A DNA stretch of 64,000 nucleotides from Fictibacillus marinisediminis. GTDB lineage: Bacteria; Bacillota; Bacilli; Bacillales; Fictibacillaceae. The notes under the pieces were generated by a model. It was not told where the DNA came from. It made no database searches and saw only the letters and a list, made by a program, of their open reading frames with translations. Numbering within the stretch: position 1 is the stretch's first letter; each line of letters opens with the position of its first letter. The stretch covers positions 992,001-1,056,000 of the forward strand of contig NZ_JAIWJX010000002.1 of assembly GCF_023149135.1 (NCBI RefSeq), in the 5' to 3' direction. Both the position numbers and the translations under genes were made by a program. Shown here one piece after another: positions 52,164-63,497 of the stretch.

Positions 52164-54512
52164 ATGAACCAGTGGGAAACAGAATGGCAAAGAGAACAGG
52201 AACGCGTTAATTCGGTTGTTGATCAAGTGAAAAAGAAAATGAATGTTCTTGAGGAGCATCTTGGCGGGAAAAAAGAAGATGTGGTCCAAATCAGAAAAGA
52301 CTTCTGGGAAGATGTGACCGTCAACTTTGACGATGCGCATGAGGCAGCAGAAACCGCAGCCAGTATTAAGCAGCAGGCAGAATTGCTGTCTGAATTGGAA
52401 CGCAGCCATAAAAACGCTGAAGACCAGAAAAAAAGCCTTGTAAAACTGAGTGACTCCCCTTACTTCGGAAGAATAGATTTTAAAGAAGAGAAGGATGCCA
52501 AGACAGATCGAATTTATCTCGGAATCGCTTCGTTTTATGATGAAAAGGCAGATGAATTTCTAGTGTATGACTGGAGGGCGCCCATCTCCAGTCTATACTA
52601 TGACCATTCAATTGGAAGAGCGGAATACGAGGCGCCGGAAGGTACCGTTTCAGGAGAGATGGAGCTGAAACGGCAATATATCATCCGGAATGCCCAGATC
52701 AAGAGCATGTTTGATACGGGTGTGACCATTGGTGATGAATTGCTACAGGAAGTACTGAGCCGGCAGGCTAATCCTCAGATGAAAAGCATCGTGGCCACTA
52801 TCCAAAAAGAACAGAACCAAATTATCCGGAATACGAAGGGGAACCTTCTCATTGTCCAAGGAGCTGCCGGGTGCGGAAAAACGTCAGCGGCCCTGCAGCG
52901 TGTCGCTTATCTCTTATATCGATACAGAGAAACACTTTCGGCCAACCAGATCGTACTCTTTTCTCCCAACAACGTGTTCAACAGCTATGTCTCAAACGTT
53001 TTGCCTGAGCTGGGTGAAGAAAATATGCTGCAGACGACGTTTCAGCAGTATGTGTATCACCATCTTGGCGATTCCTACAATCTTGAAGATCCGTTGGAAC
53101 AGATGGAGGCCGTACTTACTGCGGAAGACCATCCGGATCACAAAGTCAGGCTGGAGGGCATCCGTTTTAAAGCATCACTTGATTTCATGAACGTGATCGA
53201 AGCGTATATCGCTCATCTGCGCAATGAGGATATGCTCTTTAAATCTGTTTCATTTAGAGGGAGAGTCTTGATCTCGGCAGAACAAATCAAAGAAAAATTT
53301 TATTCTTTCTCCTTTTCGGTTTCCATTCCGGACCGCATGAAGCTTGTATCCGAATGGCTCGTGAGTGAGGTCAGGAGACTGGAAAAGACCGAGCGTAAAA
53401 AACCGTGGGTGGAAGAAAAAATACAGCTGCTCGATAAAGAAGTGTACGTCAGGCTCTATCAAAAACTAAAGAAGAAAAAGCAATACACGGAAGATTCGTT
53501 TAATGATTTTGAACAGGAGCAGAGACTGTTATCGGCGTATGTGGTTTCCAAAGCATTTAAGCCATTGAAAAAGTGGATCAAGTCCTTAACGTTCATTAAT
53601 CTTAAGGAGCTGTACATGAGGCTCTTTACAGGCGAGGGGTTATCCTGGGAGAGGAAGGAGAAGTATCTGCTTCCTGGCAGCTGGAAAGAAATCGCCAGGC
53701 TGACTGCTGAAACCTTAAGCAATGGAGAACTTTTATATGAGGATGCAACTCCTTACTTATATTTAAAAGAACGGCTGGAAGGGTTTCAGACCAATACGGC
53801 AGTACGCTATGTATTTATAGATGAGGCACAGGACTATTCTCCGTTTCAGTTTGCCTTCATTCAGCGCCTGTTTCCACGAAGCAAAATGACCGTTTTAGGT
53901 GATCTCAATCAATCGATTTATGCCCATTCCACGGGTGATGCGTTTCAGATGCTGTATGAGCGTTATGGAAAAGACCATACAGAACGCATTATTTTAACAC
54001 GAAGCTATCGTTCCACAAGACAGATCGTTGAATTTACACGGGAAATGCTGCATGAGAAGGAATCCATCATTCCCTTTAACCGTGATGGAGAAAAGCCGGT
54101 GCTGAAACAATACGAAAAGAAAGAGGACCATACTCGAGCCATTGCTGACATTATCCGTAAACTGCAGGATAAACAGGTAAAGACGATCGCTGTGATATGC
54201 AAGACGGCGAAAGAATGTGAGGAAGCTTACGAAAGCCTGAAAGATAAGGTTCATGTAGAACTCATGAAGAAAGATTCTTCTTCTTTCAAGCAGGATACGC
54301 TGATCATTCCATCTTATCTAGCTAAAGGGATCGAGTTCGATGCGGTACTGGTATACGATGCTTCAAATTTGCAATACGGTAAAGAAAGGGAGCGCAGGCT
54401 GTTTTATACGGTGTGTACCCGTGCCATGCACGAACTTTATCTGTTTTGCCGCGGAGCGATTTCTCCGTTCATCACTGCGGTTCCTCAAGATACCTTCGTG
54501 AGAGATAATTGA
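52164..54512 (+). CDS. helD: RNA polymerase recycling motor HelD
   Basis: 782 residues. A long N-terminal coiled coil (about 1-70) is followed by the superfamily 1 helicase core: Walker A GAAGCGKTSAALQR from residue 233, Walker B VFIDEAQDYSPFQ, and the LTRSYRSTRQI and YTVCTRAMHELYLF motifs. HelD binds RNA polymerase, not DNA ends, and frees it from stalled complexes using ATP. AAAGGAGAGG precedes the ATG. Confidence 0.93.
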   Translation: MNQWETEWQREQERVNSVVDQVKKKMNVLEEHLGGKKEDVVQIRKDFWEDVTVNFDDAHEAAETAASIKQQAELLSELERSHKNAEDQKKSLVKLSDSPYFGRIDFKEEKDAKTDRIYLGIASFYDEKADEFLVYDWRAPISSLYYDHSIGRAEYEAPEGTVSGEMELKRQYIIRNAQIKSMFDTGVTIGDELLQEVLSRQANPQMKSIVATIQKEQNQIIRNTKGNLLIVQGAAGCGKTSAALQRVAYLLYRYRETLSANQIVLFSPNNVFNSYVSNVLPELGEENMLQTTFQQYVYHHLGDSYNLEDPLEQMEAVLTAEDHPDHKVRLEGIRFKASLDFMNVIEAYIAHLRNEDMLFKSVSFRGRVLISAEQIKEKFYSFSFSVSIPDRMKLVSEWLVSEVRRLEKTERKKPWVEEKIQLLDKEVYVRLYQKLKKKKQYTEDSFNDFEQEQRLLSAYVVSKAFKPLKKWIKSLTFINLKELYMRLFTGEGLSWERKEKYLLPGSWKEIARLTAETLSNGELLYEDATPYLYLKERLEGFQTNTAVRYVFIDEAQDYSPFQFAFIQRLFPRSKMTVLGDLNQSIYAHSTGDAFQMLYERYGKDHTERIILTRSYRSTRQIVEFTREMLHEKESIIPFNRDGEKPVLKQYEKKEDHTRAIADIIRKLQDKQVKTIAVICKTAKECEEAYESLKDKVHVELMKKDSSSFKQDTLIIPSYLAKGIEFDAVLVYDASNLQYGKERERRLFYTVCTRAMHELYLFCRGAISPFITAVPQDTFVRDN

Positions 54513-54532
54513 CAAAAAACCTGCATACCATG

Positions 54533-54556
54533 AAACCTGCCCAAGGCAGGTTTTTT
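54533..54556 (+). terminator. helD terminator
   Basis: AAACCTGCC/GGCAGGTTT stem with a three-base loop, then TTTG. Confidence 0.88.
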
Positions 54557-54578
54557 GCTTGTATGTCAAGCTTAAACA

Positions 54579-54607
54579 AAAAAACACACCCTGTTCGGGT
54601 GTGTTAA
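54579..54607 (-). terminator. Terminator of the 73-aa hypothetical gene
   Basis: AACACACC pairs with GGGTGTGTT. Read from the minus strand it is followed by a T-run. Confidence 0.8.
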
Positions 54608-54825
54608 TTGGTAGCTACGACCTTATAGCCAATTTCCTCAAGCTCGTGAATATTGTCGATATTTGTAACGCAGACGGAATCGTCATCGACTCTGCATACG
54701 ACTGCTTCATTTTCATGGCAGTTCTGCAAAGCTCCTACTACAGATTCAAACTCTTTACCTAAAATCTCTTTCTGTCCAACTGACCAGGAACGCTGCCGGC
54801 AAACGTGATTGACTAACGAAACCAT
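54604..54825 (-). CDS. Hypothetical protein, 73 aa
   Basis: Not recognised. A small soluble protein with three cysteines, HENEAVVCRVDDDSVCVTNI in the middle and an acidic-then-basic end. GGAGGTGG lies upstream of the ATG and a terminator follows the stop, so it is probably a real gene. Stand-alone, convergent with helD. Confidence 0.62.
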   Translation of the reverse strand: MVSLVNHVCRQRSWSVGQKEILGKEFESVVGALQNCHENEAVVCRVDDDSVCVTNIDNIHELEEIGYKVVATN

Positions 54826-55063
54826 GACGGGACCACCTCCGTATGGATATATATGTTTTATACCACAATTCTAGCATTTTACTCTTATACAGGCAAAAAG
54901 AAATTTATTTGTAATAATTTATCTTATTATATCGAAAATTCTGCAAAATCGGAAGAGGGAAAGGAGTATTTATATTACCGTCTGAAAATGAGAAAGATAC
55001 AGACTAAGTTAGGTTTGAAGAGGGTAAGTATCGTTAATAGTAAGCGGGAAGGGAGCTGTAAAA

Positions 55064-55696
55064 ATGAAAGTATTAGTCGCAGGAGCAAACGGAACTACAG
55101 GAAGATTAATTCTGCAGGAATTAAAAAAAGCAGGACATGAAGCCAAGGCGATGATCAGGAAGAAGGAACAGGCCAATGATCTGGAAAGTCTAGGAGCCGA
55201 AATCGTGCTCGCTGATCTCGAAGGAGATGTCTCTGAAGCAGTAAAAGGCTGTGATGCGGTTATTTTTGCAGCTGGTTCCGGTTCGAAAACGGGTCCGGAT
55301 AAAACGGAAGCAGTTGATCGAGATGGTGCGATCAACATAATGGAAGAAGCTGAAAAACAAAAGGTGAGAAGGTTTATTATGCTGAGCAGTATGGGAGCAG
55401 GAACTCCTGAGAAAGGACCGGAAGAGCTACAGCATTATTTAGAGATGAAAGGGGAAGCGGATGACCGGCTTGAATCCAGCAGGCTCCATTATACGATCGT
55501 CAGGCCAGGTGCGCTCACCGATGAACAAGGAACAGGCAAAATTAATATTGGTCAGAACTTGGGGAGTGGGAGTATTGCCCGCGCCGATGTGGCCAAAGTG
55601 ATAGTAGCATCCCTGGATCTTGAAAATGCAAATCATAAAATCTTTGAAATTCTTGAGGGTGATCAGCAAGTAGCTGATGCTTTAAAATCACTGTAA
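55064..55696 (+). CDS. yhfK: NAD(P)-binding atypical SDR (YhfK-like)
   Basis: 210 residues. The Rossmann motif is GANGTTG at residues 7-13, then the AVIFAAGSG strand, FIMLSSMGAG and IVRPGALTDE, which match the NAD(P)H-binding YhfK/NmrA-like group. The classical YxxxK pair is degenerate, so it may be a redox sensor or an isomerase. GGGAAGGGAG precedes the ATG. Confidence 0.87.
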   Translation: MKVLVAGANGTTGRLILQELKKAGHEAKAMIRKKEQANDLESLGAEIVLADLEGDVSEAVKGCDAVIFAAGSGSKTGPDKTEAVDRDGAINIMEEAEKQKVRRFIMLSSMGAGTPEKGPEELQHYLEMKGEADDRLESSRLHYTIVRPGALTDEQGTGKINIGQNLGSGSIARADVAKVIVASLDLENANHKIFEILEGDQQVADALKSL

Positions 55697-55716
55697 AATG
55701 CATTTATGAATGTGCG

Positions 55717-55745
55717 AAAGCCGGCCAGCATGGCCGGCTTTTTTA
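55717..55745 (+). terminator. Terminator after the YhfK-like gene
   Basis: AAAGCCGGCC and GGCCGGCTTT around AGCAT, then TTT. Confidence 0.92.
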
Positions 55746-55815
55746 ATTACAAAATAAGAAAAATTCAACAAATTGTTTTTGGAACTGGATGAGCTGAAGG
55801 ACATTGCCCAGGACT

Positions 55816-55962
55816 ATGCTGCTTCTGACTGGAACCTTCAGCTCAAGAAAATTTTATAATGAACTGTTGAATACAATTTTAAAAAGAGATGCAGTTGCCG
55901 CAGGGAGGCTTACGAAGCAAATATTGGAGGACCGTTTGCGAATGTGGAAAACAGGAGAGTGA
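55816..55962 (+). pseudogene. Possible C-terminal remnant of a GntR/FCD-type regulator
   Basis: A 48-residue frame ends FYNELLNTILKRDAVAAGRL and TKQILEDRLRMW, which resembles the last helices of FCD-domain GntR regulators. There is no matching upstream sequence in frame, and the codons before it contain stops. It ends five bases before the next gene. Weak call from a helical pattern only. Confidence 0.3.
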
Positions 55963-55966
55963 AAAG

Positions 55967-56170
55967 ATGAAGAGTAAGGGATTGTATCAGGAATTTTTCC
56001 TGCATTTTGACATTTTGGTCATGGCATTGAATATGTTTGGAATGGCGGTCTTTGTAGTGGCGTCCGGTATTTGTTGGCTGGCGGTTCTCTGCTTTCTTCT
56101 GGGGCTTGTTGCCTTTATGTTCAGTGAATATTTAAAGGGTAGAAATGAGTCAAACAGCAAGGGATCTTGA
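55967..56170 (+). CDS. Small two-segment membrane protein, 67 aa
   Basis: Two hydrophobic stretches (about 9-27 and 30-50) and a polar tail ending KGRNESNSKGS. GGAGAG precedes ATG 55967. A weak terminator-like TTTT-rich region follows. Function unknown. Confidence 0.6.
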   Translation: MKSKGLYQEFFLHFDILVMALNMFGMAVFVVASGICWLAVLCFLLGLVAFMFSEYLKGRNESNSKGS

Positions 56171-56269
56171 AAAAAGAGCGTAATTGAGCCAAACTTTTTA
56201 ATCTGCTTTTTTAGTGGATTTTTTGTTACAGTAGAAAAGAAGATAAAGATATTTGAGGAGATGATCATA

Positions 56270-56740
56270 ATGAATCAGTACCTTTACAAGCAGTTTGAAA
56301 TGACAAGAGGATTTTTTCTGAAAAATGCCAGCGCAGTTCCCGCTGAAATGGCTGATGTTCAGCCGGAAGGATTCAACAATACCATCCACTGGCACATCGG
56401 ACATGTCTTAACCGTAACTGAGCAGTTTCTTTTCGGTTTTCCGAAAAAGTCAGCTCATCTGCCCGAAAACTATGTAGAATTGTTTGGCAAAGGAACAAAG
56501 CCGGCAGACTGGAAGGGAAATGTTCCATCCGTTGAAGAACTGGTCACTCAGCTGCAGGATCAGCTCGTACGAATTAAAGACATCCCGGAAGAAGCACTGG
56601 ATGAAAAATTGAAAAAGCCGTTCCTTGGTCTGGAAACATTCCGTGAACTAGCAAACATGGCTGTTTTTCATGAATCCAATCATTTGGGACAGCTGCATGC
56701 GATCAAACTTCTTATTGAACGTACGGTCGTTAAAAACTAA
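56270..56740 (+). CDS. DinB/DfsB-family protein
   Basis: 156 residues, a four-helix bundle with metal-binding histidines in HWHIGHVL and HESNHLGQLH. These match the DinB-like (YfiT/BstA/DUF664) hydrolase/thiol-transferase superfamily. GAGGAG lies 9 bases before ATG 56270. Substrate unknown. Own terminator. Confidence 0.87.
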   Translation: MNQYLYKQFEMTRGFFLKNASAVPAEMADVQPEGFNNTIHWHIGHVLTVTEQFLFGFPKKSAHLPENYVELFGKGTKPADWKGNVPSVEELVTQLQDQLVRIKDIPEEALDEKLKKPFLGLETFRELANMAVFHESNHLGQLHAIKLLIERTVVKN

Positions 56741-56742
56741 GA

Positions 56743-56780
56743 AAACCCAGAGAGCAAAAAACGGCTCTCTGGGTTTTTTA
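56743..56780 (+). terminator. Terminator after the DinB-family gene
   Basis: AAACCCAGAGAGC pairs with GCTCTCTGGGTTT, then TTTA. Confidence 0.92.
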
Positions 56781-56852
56781 TGGATGGAATTTCAAACACA
56801 GACACAAGTGAAAAGTAAAGAACGAAACAGTGTTCATCATGAACAAATGAAA

Positions 56853-56993
56853 TTATGAATGAATCACTGAATGCAGAAAATCGATATCATTTTTTATCTG
56901 TTCTTTCAGAAATCGGTCTCTGCAACGTAAATATTCATCCGTAAGCATGGCGATTTCCTTCATGAACAGCATAACCTCTGTTTTTTTTAGCAT
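56853..56993 (-). CDS. Small helical protein, 46 aa, tentative
   Basis: The minus strand reads MLKKTEVMLFMKEIAMLTDE, followed by YLRCRDRFLKEQIKNDIDFLHS and a stop. The pattern is amphipathic helix throughout, similar in size to Spo0E-like or sporulation-inhibitor peptides, but without their SxxxD signature. An AGGG-type ribosome site lies about 7 bases before the ATG and is weak. Confidence 0.4.
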   Translation of the reverse strand: MLKKTEVMLFMKEIAMLTDEYLRCRDRFLKEQIKNDIDFLHSVIHS

Positions 56994-57142
56994 AAGTTAA
57001 CCCTGCCCTGCACGTTTAGAATATGGAACAATTCTTCCTGATACTTTATTCCTCTTTATCAGTCAAAATAAACTAATATGTGCTAATTTTTTTGCCTCGT
57101 TCACAAATCTTTCAAGAAAACCACATTTGGGATAAAGCGTAT

Positions 57143-58498
57143 TTATGCGGCAGGACGGGAGTCTGCCTGGTATTCACGGCCTGTTCTAGATACTTTATTC
57201 CAGTCCCGATTGAAGAAATAGGCGATGCTTCCATAAGCAACACATACCATTGTCACTATCCTGAAAATAAAGATATCAAAAAGAATAGTTGCTAAAAGGG
57301 GGTATGTGTCTTTTTCCTGAAAAGCGTAGCCATGATATTCTCCCATTCCGATGGCCACCATATCGTATACAAGGCCGAAAATAAAGATGTACAAAACATA
57401 GATGAGTACATATTCAAGAGCGGACGAGTGCAGGGCGAATCCGTCAACGACAAAGATACTGGTCATAAAATAAACCGCGAGTGTACCGGAAATAAAAGCT
57501 TCAAAAATATAGAAAAAGGAAACAGAGCTCGTAAACAGATTTTTTCCAAGGAATGATCTGAAATGAATGACACAGTCAATGAATGCTTTTTGCCAGCGGA
57601 CCCGCTGTTTGAACAGATCCCATAGGTTTTCAGGAAGCTCGGTATAGCATACGGCATCAGGTATGAAAGTAACCTTTTTGTTCTTATCACCAGAAATGTG
57701 GCGCTGAATCTTTAGAGTGATATCGATGTCTTCTCCAATCGTCGTCCGATAGCCGCCGACGTTGAGCAGCACCTGCTTTCTGAAAATACCAAATGCACCT
57801 GAAATGATTGAGAGCGCTCCAAACCTTGCATGGGAGACCTTCGTAATGTAGAAGGCCCGGAGGAAATCAAGCGCCTGTGCTCGAATCAGCAGGTTCGTCC
57901 CACGTAATGTCAGTCCTGAGGATGGATTCTTCGTTTTTGTCTGAAGCACATGAACCATGCCGCCAGCAGCGACCACATTTTGCTCTTCGAAAGTTTCATT
58001 GATGGCCGGCAGGGAATGGTCTGTCATGATGGTGTCTGCATCAAGTGTTACAACAAGTTCATTGCTAGAATACTCAATGCCTGCATTGAGCGCATCAGCC
58101 TTTCCGCCGTTCGTTTTATCAAGCACATAAATATTCGGATAAAGCTCGGACTTGTAAAATTCGATCACTTTCTTATGTTTTAGCTGATTGAGCGGGAGTT
58201 TTGAGCTTTCTTTTAGTTGTAATAGCTCATTAAGTTTTCCAAGTGTAGCGTCAGTTGAACCGTCATTAATATAAATGATATCTAACGAAGAATAGGTTAA
58301 TGTTTTCATGTTTTCAACGGATGTTGCAATGATTTTCTCCTCATTGTAACAAGGAATGAGTATACTGACACTTTTTTCAAAAATCGGTTTTGGCCGATAC
58401 CGTTTTTTCCTTTTTTTAAATAAGGGAAGGCAGTTAAAGGAATGAATGATTGGAAAAGCGATAGAAAGAGAGAAGAAAAAAAGTACTGCATATTCCAC
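57143..58498 (-). CDS. Processive family 2 glycosyltransferase (membrane, BcsA/YdaM-like)
   Basis: 451 residues: N-terminal membrane segment, GT2 domain with INDGSTD, TLDADT and EDIDIT aspartates, and QRVRW (the Q/RxxRW acceptor motif of processive synthases). Three to four C-terminal membrane segments follow. It probably polymerises and exports an extracellular polysaccharide. GTG start after AAAGGAGG. No PilZ domain is present. A diguanylate cyclase lies 8 kb away. Confidence 0.88.
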   Translation of the reverse strand: MEYAVLFFFSLSIAFPIIHSFNCLPLFKKRKKRYRPKPIFEKSVSILIPCYNEEKIIATSVENMKTLTYSSLDIIYINDGSTDATLGKLNELLQLKESSKLPLNQLKHKKVIEFYKSELYPNIYVLDKTNGGKADALNAGIEYSSNELVVTLDADTIMTDHSLPAINETFEEQNVVAAGGMVHVLQTKTKNPSSGLTLRGTNLLIRAQALDFLRAFYITKVSHARFGALSIISGAFGIFRKQVLLNVGGYRTTIGEDIDITLKIQRHISGDKNKKVTFIPDAVCYTELPENLWDLFKQRVRWQKAFIDCVIHFRSFLGKNLFTSSVSFFYIFEAFISGTLAVYFMTSIFVVDGFALHSSALEYVLIYVLYIFIFGLVYDMVAIGMGEYHGYAFQEKDTYPLLATILFDIFIFRIVTMVCVAYGSIAYFFNRDWNKVSRTGREYQADSRPAA

Positions 58499-58657
58499 TA
58501 TGATTGACCTCCTTTTATGCTTCGTTAAAGTAAATCATGACCAAAACACCTTTTCAATGGCAAACAAACAAGTTGAACTTTTCTGTCAATTGAAAGCCTA
58601 TACATATTTTGGCGGCTAAACGACTACAGTGAATATATACCTGTGCCAAAAGACGGA

Positions 58658-58686
58658 TTGTGCATGAAAAGCAGAGAAGCTATGAT
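58658..58686 (+). promoter_or_regulatory. Candidate thiC promoter
   Basis: TTGTGC and TATGAT are separated by 17 bases, placing transcription start about 15-20 bases before the riboswitch. The -35 is weak. Confidence 0.45.
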
Positions 58687-58710
58687 TACGTTGAAAACAG
58701 AATACGTTTT

Positions 58711-58805
58711 CTGCTAGGGGAGCCCGTCAGCCGGGCTGAGAGAAGAGAGAATAAGCTCTTTGACCCTTTGAACCTGATCTGGGTTATACCAGCGTAGGGA
58801 AGTAG
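58711..58805 (+). ncRNA. TPP riboswitch (THI box)
   Basis: The conserved GGGCTGAGA at 58733-58741, ACCCTTTGAACCTGATCTGG and TACCAGCGTAGGGAAG are all present. CTGCT at the 5' edge pairs with AGTAG at the 3' edge as P1. Thiamine pyrophosphate binding would stop expression of thiC through the terminator that follows. Confidence 0.97.
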
Positions 58806-58852
58806 GAGTCGAAGTCATATATACATATCGTATATTTTTCTTTGTCTATCCT

Positions 58853-58888
58853 ATCGGGTTCTTCTTACTAGAACCCGATTTTTTTTAT
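58853..58888 (+). terminator. Riboswitch expression-platform terminator
   Basis: ATCGGGTTC pairs with GAACCCGAT across a nine-base loop, then eight T. It lies about 48 bases after the aptamer and before thiC. Confidence 0.92.
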
Positions 58889-58925
58889 GCTGTGTGTAAC
58901 TTTGGACTCAATTTTATAAAAATGA

Positions 58926-60922
<1,997 letters not shown>

Positions 60923-60984
60923 AGCATAGAAAACACCGCTCTTTGGCAATGATAAGGAAAAGGAAGATTCAGGGAGGATTTATA

Positions 60985-61362
60985 TTGGGTACAAATTGGC
61001 TGCAGACTACATTAAACTGGACTGAGCAAAGAGTGGGGCAAGCTTCTGATGGATTCAGGGAGATCCTCGGAAAGATCAAGAACGAGCCGGCGATGACGGT
61101 TACTGACCTGGCGACCTTCATCATGCTTCATCCTGAGACCCATAAAGAGAGAAGCGATTTTCTCGGACTTACGTATTACACTTATTCATTGCATCTGGGG
61201 AACGTTGATCTCCTTCTGGAAACAAGAGAAGGAAATGAGCATAAGGTTTTAGAATGCAGAGTAGATGAAAATAATCAGGTGATCTCCCATTACCGTTCCT
61301 ATGATGCAAAGGCCAAAGAACGCTTGGCCATTCCGTTGGACATCAAACAATATCATAATTAG
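60985..61362 (+). CDS. Hypothetical protein, 125 aa
   Basis: Not recognised. Soluble, mixed alpha/beta, with no cysteine in the first 90 residues. TTG 60985 follows GGGAGG; ATGs further upstream precede this site. It lies 62 bases after the thiC-coupled gene and is followed by a terminator, so it may be the end of the thiamine-regulated transcript or an independent gene. Confidence 0.62.
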   Translation: MGTNWLQTTLNWTEQRVGQASDGFREILGKIKNEPAMTVTDLATFIMLHPETHKERSDFLGLTYYTYSLHLGNVDLLLETREGNEHKVLECRVDENNQVISHYRSYDAKAKERLAIPLDIKQYHN

Positions 61363-61371
61363 AGTGAGATT

Positions 61372-61401
61372 CCCGTCTGCCAAAAGGCAGACGGGTTTTT
61401 T
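61372..61401 (+). terminator. Terminator after the 125-aa hypothetical gene
   Basis: CCCGTCTGCC and GGCAGACGGG around AAAA, then TTTTT. Confidence 0.93.
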
Positions 61402-61519
61402 ACTGTGTAGCGTGTTATATTTTAAGAATATTTCAAAAAATATTGTATGAAGCAATAATATTTAATAAGATAATCTCGAGTCGTTTCGTGAAAGACTTTT
61501 AATAAGGGAGGATTTAGAA

Positions 61520-62275
61520 ATGCATAAAAGAGGGTTGCAGCTTTACACGATAAGAGAGCTTTGTGAAAAAGATTTCATTGGCACACTAAAAGAAGTTTCA
61601 TCGTGGGGGTATAATGGTGCACAGTTTGCCGGTTATTATGACACTTCAGCAAAGGTGTTAAAGCAGGCACTGAATGAGTATGATTTAAAACCGGCAGGCA
61701 GCCACATCGGACTCGATCAGCTTGAGGGAGATGCACTCAAACGCCAGATTGAATACAATCAGTTACTCGGAAACGACTTATTAATCCTGGCATATCTGAT
61801 GGAAGAAAATCGGAAGAATATAGAAGATTATAAACGAGCAGCTGAGATTTTAAATAATGCAGGGTATTTATTGAATCGCGAAGGGTTGAAATTAGGGTAT
61901 CACAATCATGATTTTGAGTTTGTTGATCATGGGGGTGCTGCAGGTTACGATATTTTATTGGATGAGACCGATCCCTCACTGGTTTCCTTTGAGTTGGATT
62001 GCTATTGGGCAGCCTATTCAGGCTATGACCCTGCTGAGTTTATGGAAAGGATTGGGAAACGTCTTGTTACTTTGCACATGAAGGACATGGCAGTAAAAGG
62101 CACCGAAAAACAAAGCACGATTTTAGGAAACGGAGAATTGGATTTACAATCTATCATCAAAAAGGGCAATGATCTGAATGTTTCATGGTACATTGTGGAA
62201 CAGGAGCATTTTGAAAAAGACCTTGTCACTACTGCAAAAGAAAATGCCAGGGTTCTTGAAGAACTACTAAGCTAG
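61520..62275 (+). CDS. Sugar phosphate isomerase/epimerase (xylose-isomerase-like TIM barrel)
   Basis: 251 residues. The metal-ligand segments YHNHDFEF, FELDCYW, LHMKDM and VEQEHF match the AP-endonuclease-2 superfamily used by sugar and inositol isomerases. GGGAGG before the ATG. Substrate unknown. The following SDR may share its pathway, but there is a gap of 130 bases. Confidence 0.9.
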   Translation: MHKRGLQLYTIRELCEKDFIGTLKEVSSWGYNGAQFAGYYDTSAKVLKQALNEYDLKPAGSHIGLDQLEGDALKRQIEYNQLLGNDLLILAYLMEENRKNIEDYKRAAEILNNAGYLLNREGLKLGYHNHDFEFVDHGGAAGYDILLDETDPSLVSFELDCYWAAYSGYDPAEFMERIGKRLVTLHMKDMAVKGTEKQSTILGNGELDLQSIIKKGNDLNVSWYIVEQEHFEKDLVTTAKENARVLEELLS

Positions 62276-62406
62276 AAAACCTTTTTGATAAAAAGTGGCT
62301 CCAACGAGTTGCTCAGCCTGAGCGGCTGGAAAGGATTCTGCATTTTTTATTATCCAGCAAAACCGAAATAAGCCGGTATATTAATAGGAAAAAGCGGAGG
62401 AGGTAC

Positions 62407-63198
62407 ATGATGAGTATATATAAGAAAGAAGAAGGAAAAGTGGCCATTGTTACAGGCGGCGGTTCAGGAATTGGACGAGCAGCAGCCTTGGCCATGGGGA
62501 AGGAAGGCTTAAAGGTTTGTGTGATGGATGTAAAAGAAGAACGAGCAGAAGAAGTGGCAGGGGAGATTAAGGATTCGGGCGGGGAGGCGATGGCTGCGGA
62601 AATCGATGTTTCCAACCCTCATGAGGTGCAGCGAGGAATAGAGCAAGCGGTACAGAAGTGGGGGAGGCTGGATGTTCTATTTGCCAACGCCGGGATTAAC
62701 GGGACTCTTGCTCCTATAGAAAATTTGTCGCTTGAAGAATGGAACACCACCATATCCACCAACTTAAACGGCACCTTTTTAGCCGTTAAGCATGCTATTC
62801 CCTATATGAAAAAAGCGGGAGGAAGCATTGTGATCACGAGTTCCATTAATGGAAACCGTAAGTTTCACGGATTCGGGATGGCGGCATACAGTTCATCGAA
62901 AGCAGCACAGGTTGCTTTTATGAAAATGGCTGCTCTCGAGCTTGCCCGGTATAAGATAAGAGTGAATGCGATTTGTCCTGGTGCCATTAATACCAACATC
63001 GGAGAAAATACAGATGCAACCGAAGCGGTAAAGGAGATTACGATTCCGGTTAATTATCCAGAAGGAAACCAGCCCCTTGCACATAAGCCTGGGGAACCTG
63101 AACAAGTCGCCGATCTCGTTTTGTTTCTGGCGTCTGAACGCTCCAGTCATATTACAGGAACAGAAATCTACATTGACGGCGCTGAAACACTTCTATAA
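62407..63198 (+). CDS. SDR-family oxidoreductase
   Basis: 263 residues with cofactor motif TGGGSGIG, NAGINGT, catalytic Ser in ITSSINGN and YSSSKAA (Tyr-xxx-Lys). The end DGAETLL is typical of classical short-chain dehydrogenases. GGAGGAGG precedes the ATG. Probable sugar or keto-acid reductase; substrate not readable. Confidence 0.93.
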   Translation: MMSIYKKEEGKVAIVTGGGSGIGRAAALAMGKEGLKVCVMDVKEERAEEVAGEIKDSGGEAMAAEIDVSNPHEVQRGIEQAVQKWGRLDVLFANAGINGTLAPIENLSLEEWNTTISTNLNGTFLAVKHAIPYMKKAGGSIVITSSINGNRKFHGFGMAAYSSSKAAQVAFMKMAALELARYKIRVNAICPGAINTNIGENTDATEAVKEITIPVNYPEGNQPLAHKPGEPEQVADLVLFLASERSSHITGTEIYIDGAETLL

Positions 63199-63218
63199 AA
63201 GAAAATGAAAGAGTACAA

Positions 63219-63249
63219 AAAGAGAAGAGCTGTCACTAGCTCTTTTTTA
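63219..63249 (+). terminator. Terminator after the SDR gene, first copy of a duplicated sequence
   Basis: AAGAGCT-GTCACT-AGCTCTT then TTTT. A 28-base stretch from 63221 to 63248 recurs exactly at 63544-63571. Confidence 0.9.
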
Positions 63250-63282
63250 AAAAGGCTGTTTTCGTAACCTTTGTTGCTCTTA

Positions 63283-63497
63283 GGAGTGGTTGATTTCCGT
63301 TTCAGGCTGCTCGCTTTCCGCGGAGCGTGCGGTGAGCCTTACCGGCGCCAGCGCCTACTTTCTCGGCGCATAACGCCTGCAGGTCTCACCTGCCACGCTT
63401 CCCCCGCAGGACAAGGAAAGCTTCAGCAGCGTTATATCGCACGAAGAAAATGTGAAGTTCATTTTCGAGGAGTCTCGCACCTTGCACTCCAATCAAC
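63283..63497. repeat. Structured intergenic repeat of about 215 bp
   Basis: Edges GGAGTGGTTGATT and GCACTCCAATCAAC are inverted in their GTTGATT parts. Inside, CGTGCGGTGAGCC and GGTCTCACCTGCCACG pair imperfectly and a GGCGCCAGCGCC block fills the loop. I recall very similar text at many intergenic sites in Bacillaceae genomes. No intact gene inside. Confidence 0.65.

Noticed and set aside
52164..54512. UvrD/PcrA-type DNA repair helicase
   Set aside because: The N-terminal coiled coil, the split helicase core and the overall length match HelD rather than PcrA or RecB-family enzymes.
54853..55140. 95-residue open frame upstream of the YhfK-like gene
   Set aside because: It runs 77 bases into the well-supported YhfK-like gene in another frame, has no ribosome site, and encodes low-complexity Lys/Tyr text.
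57080..57295. 71-residue plus-strand frame at the end of the glycosyltransferase gene
   Set aside because: Largely antisense to the glycosyltransferase C-terminus and lacking a ribosome site.
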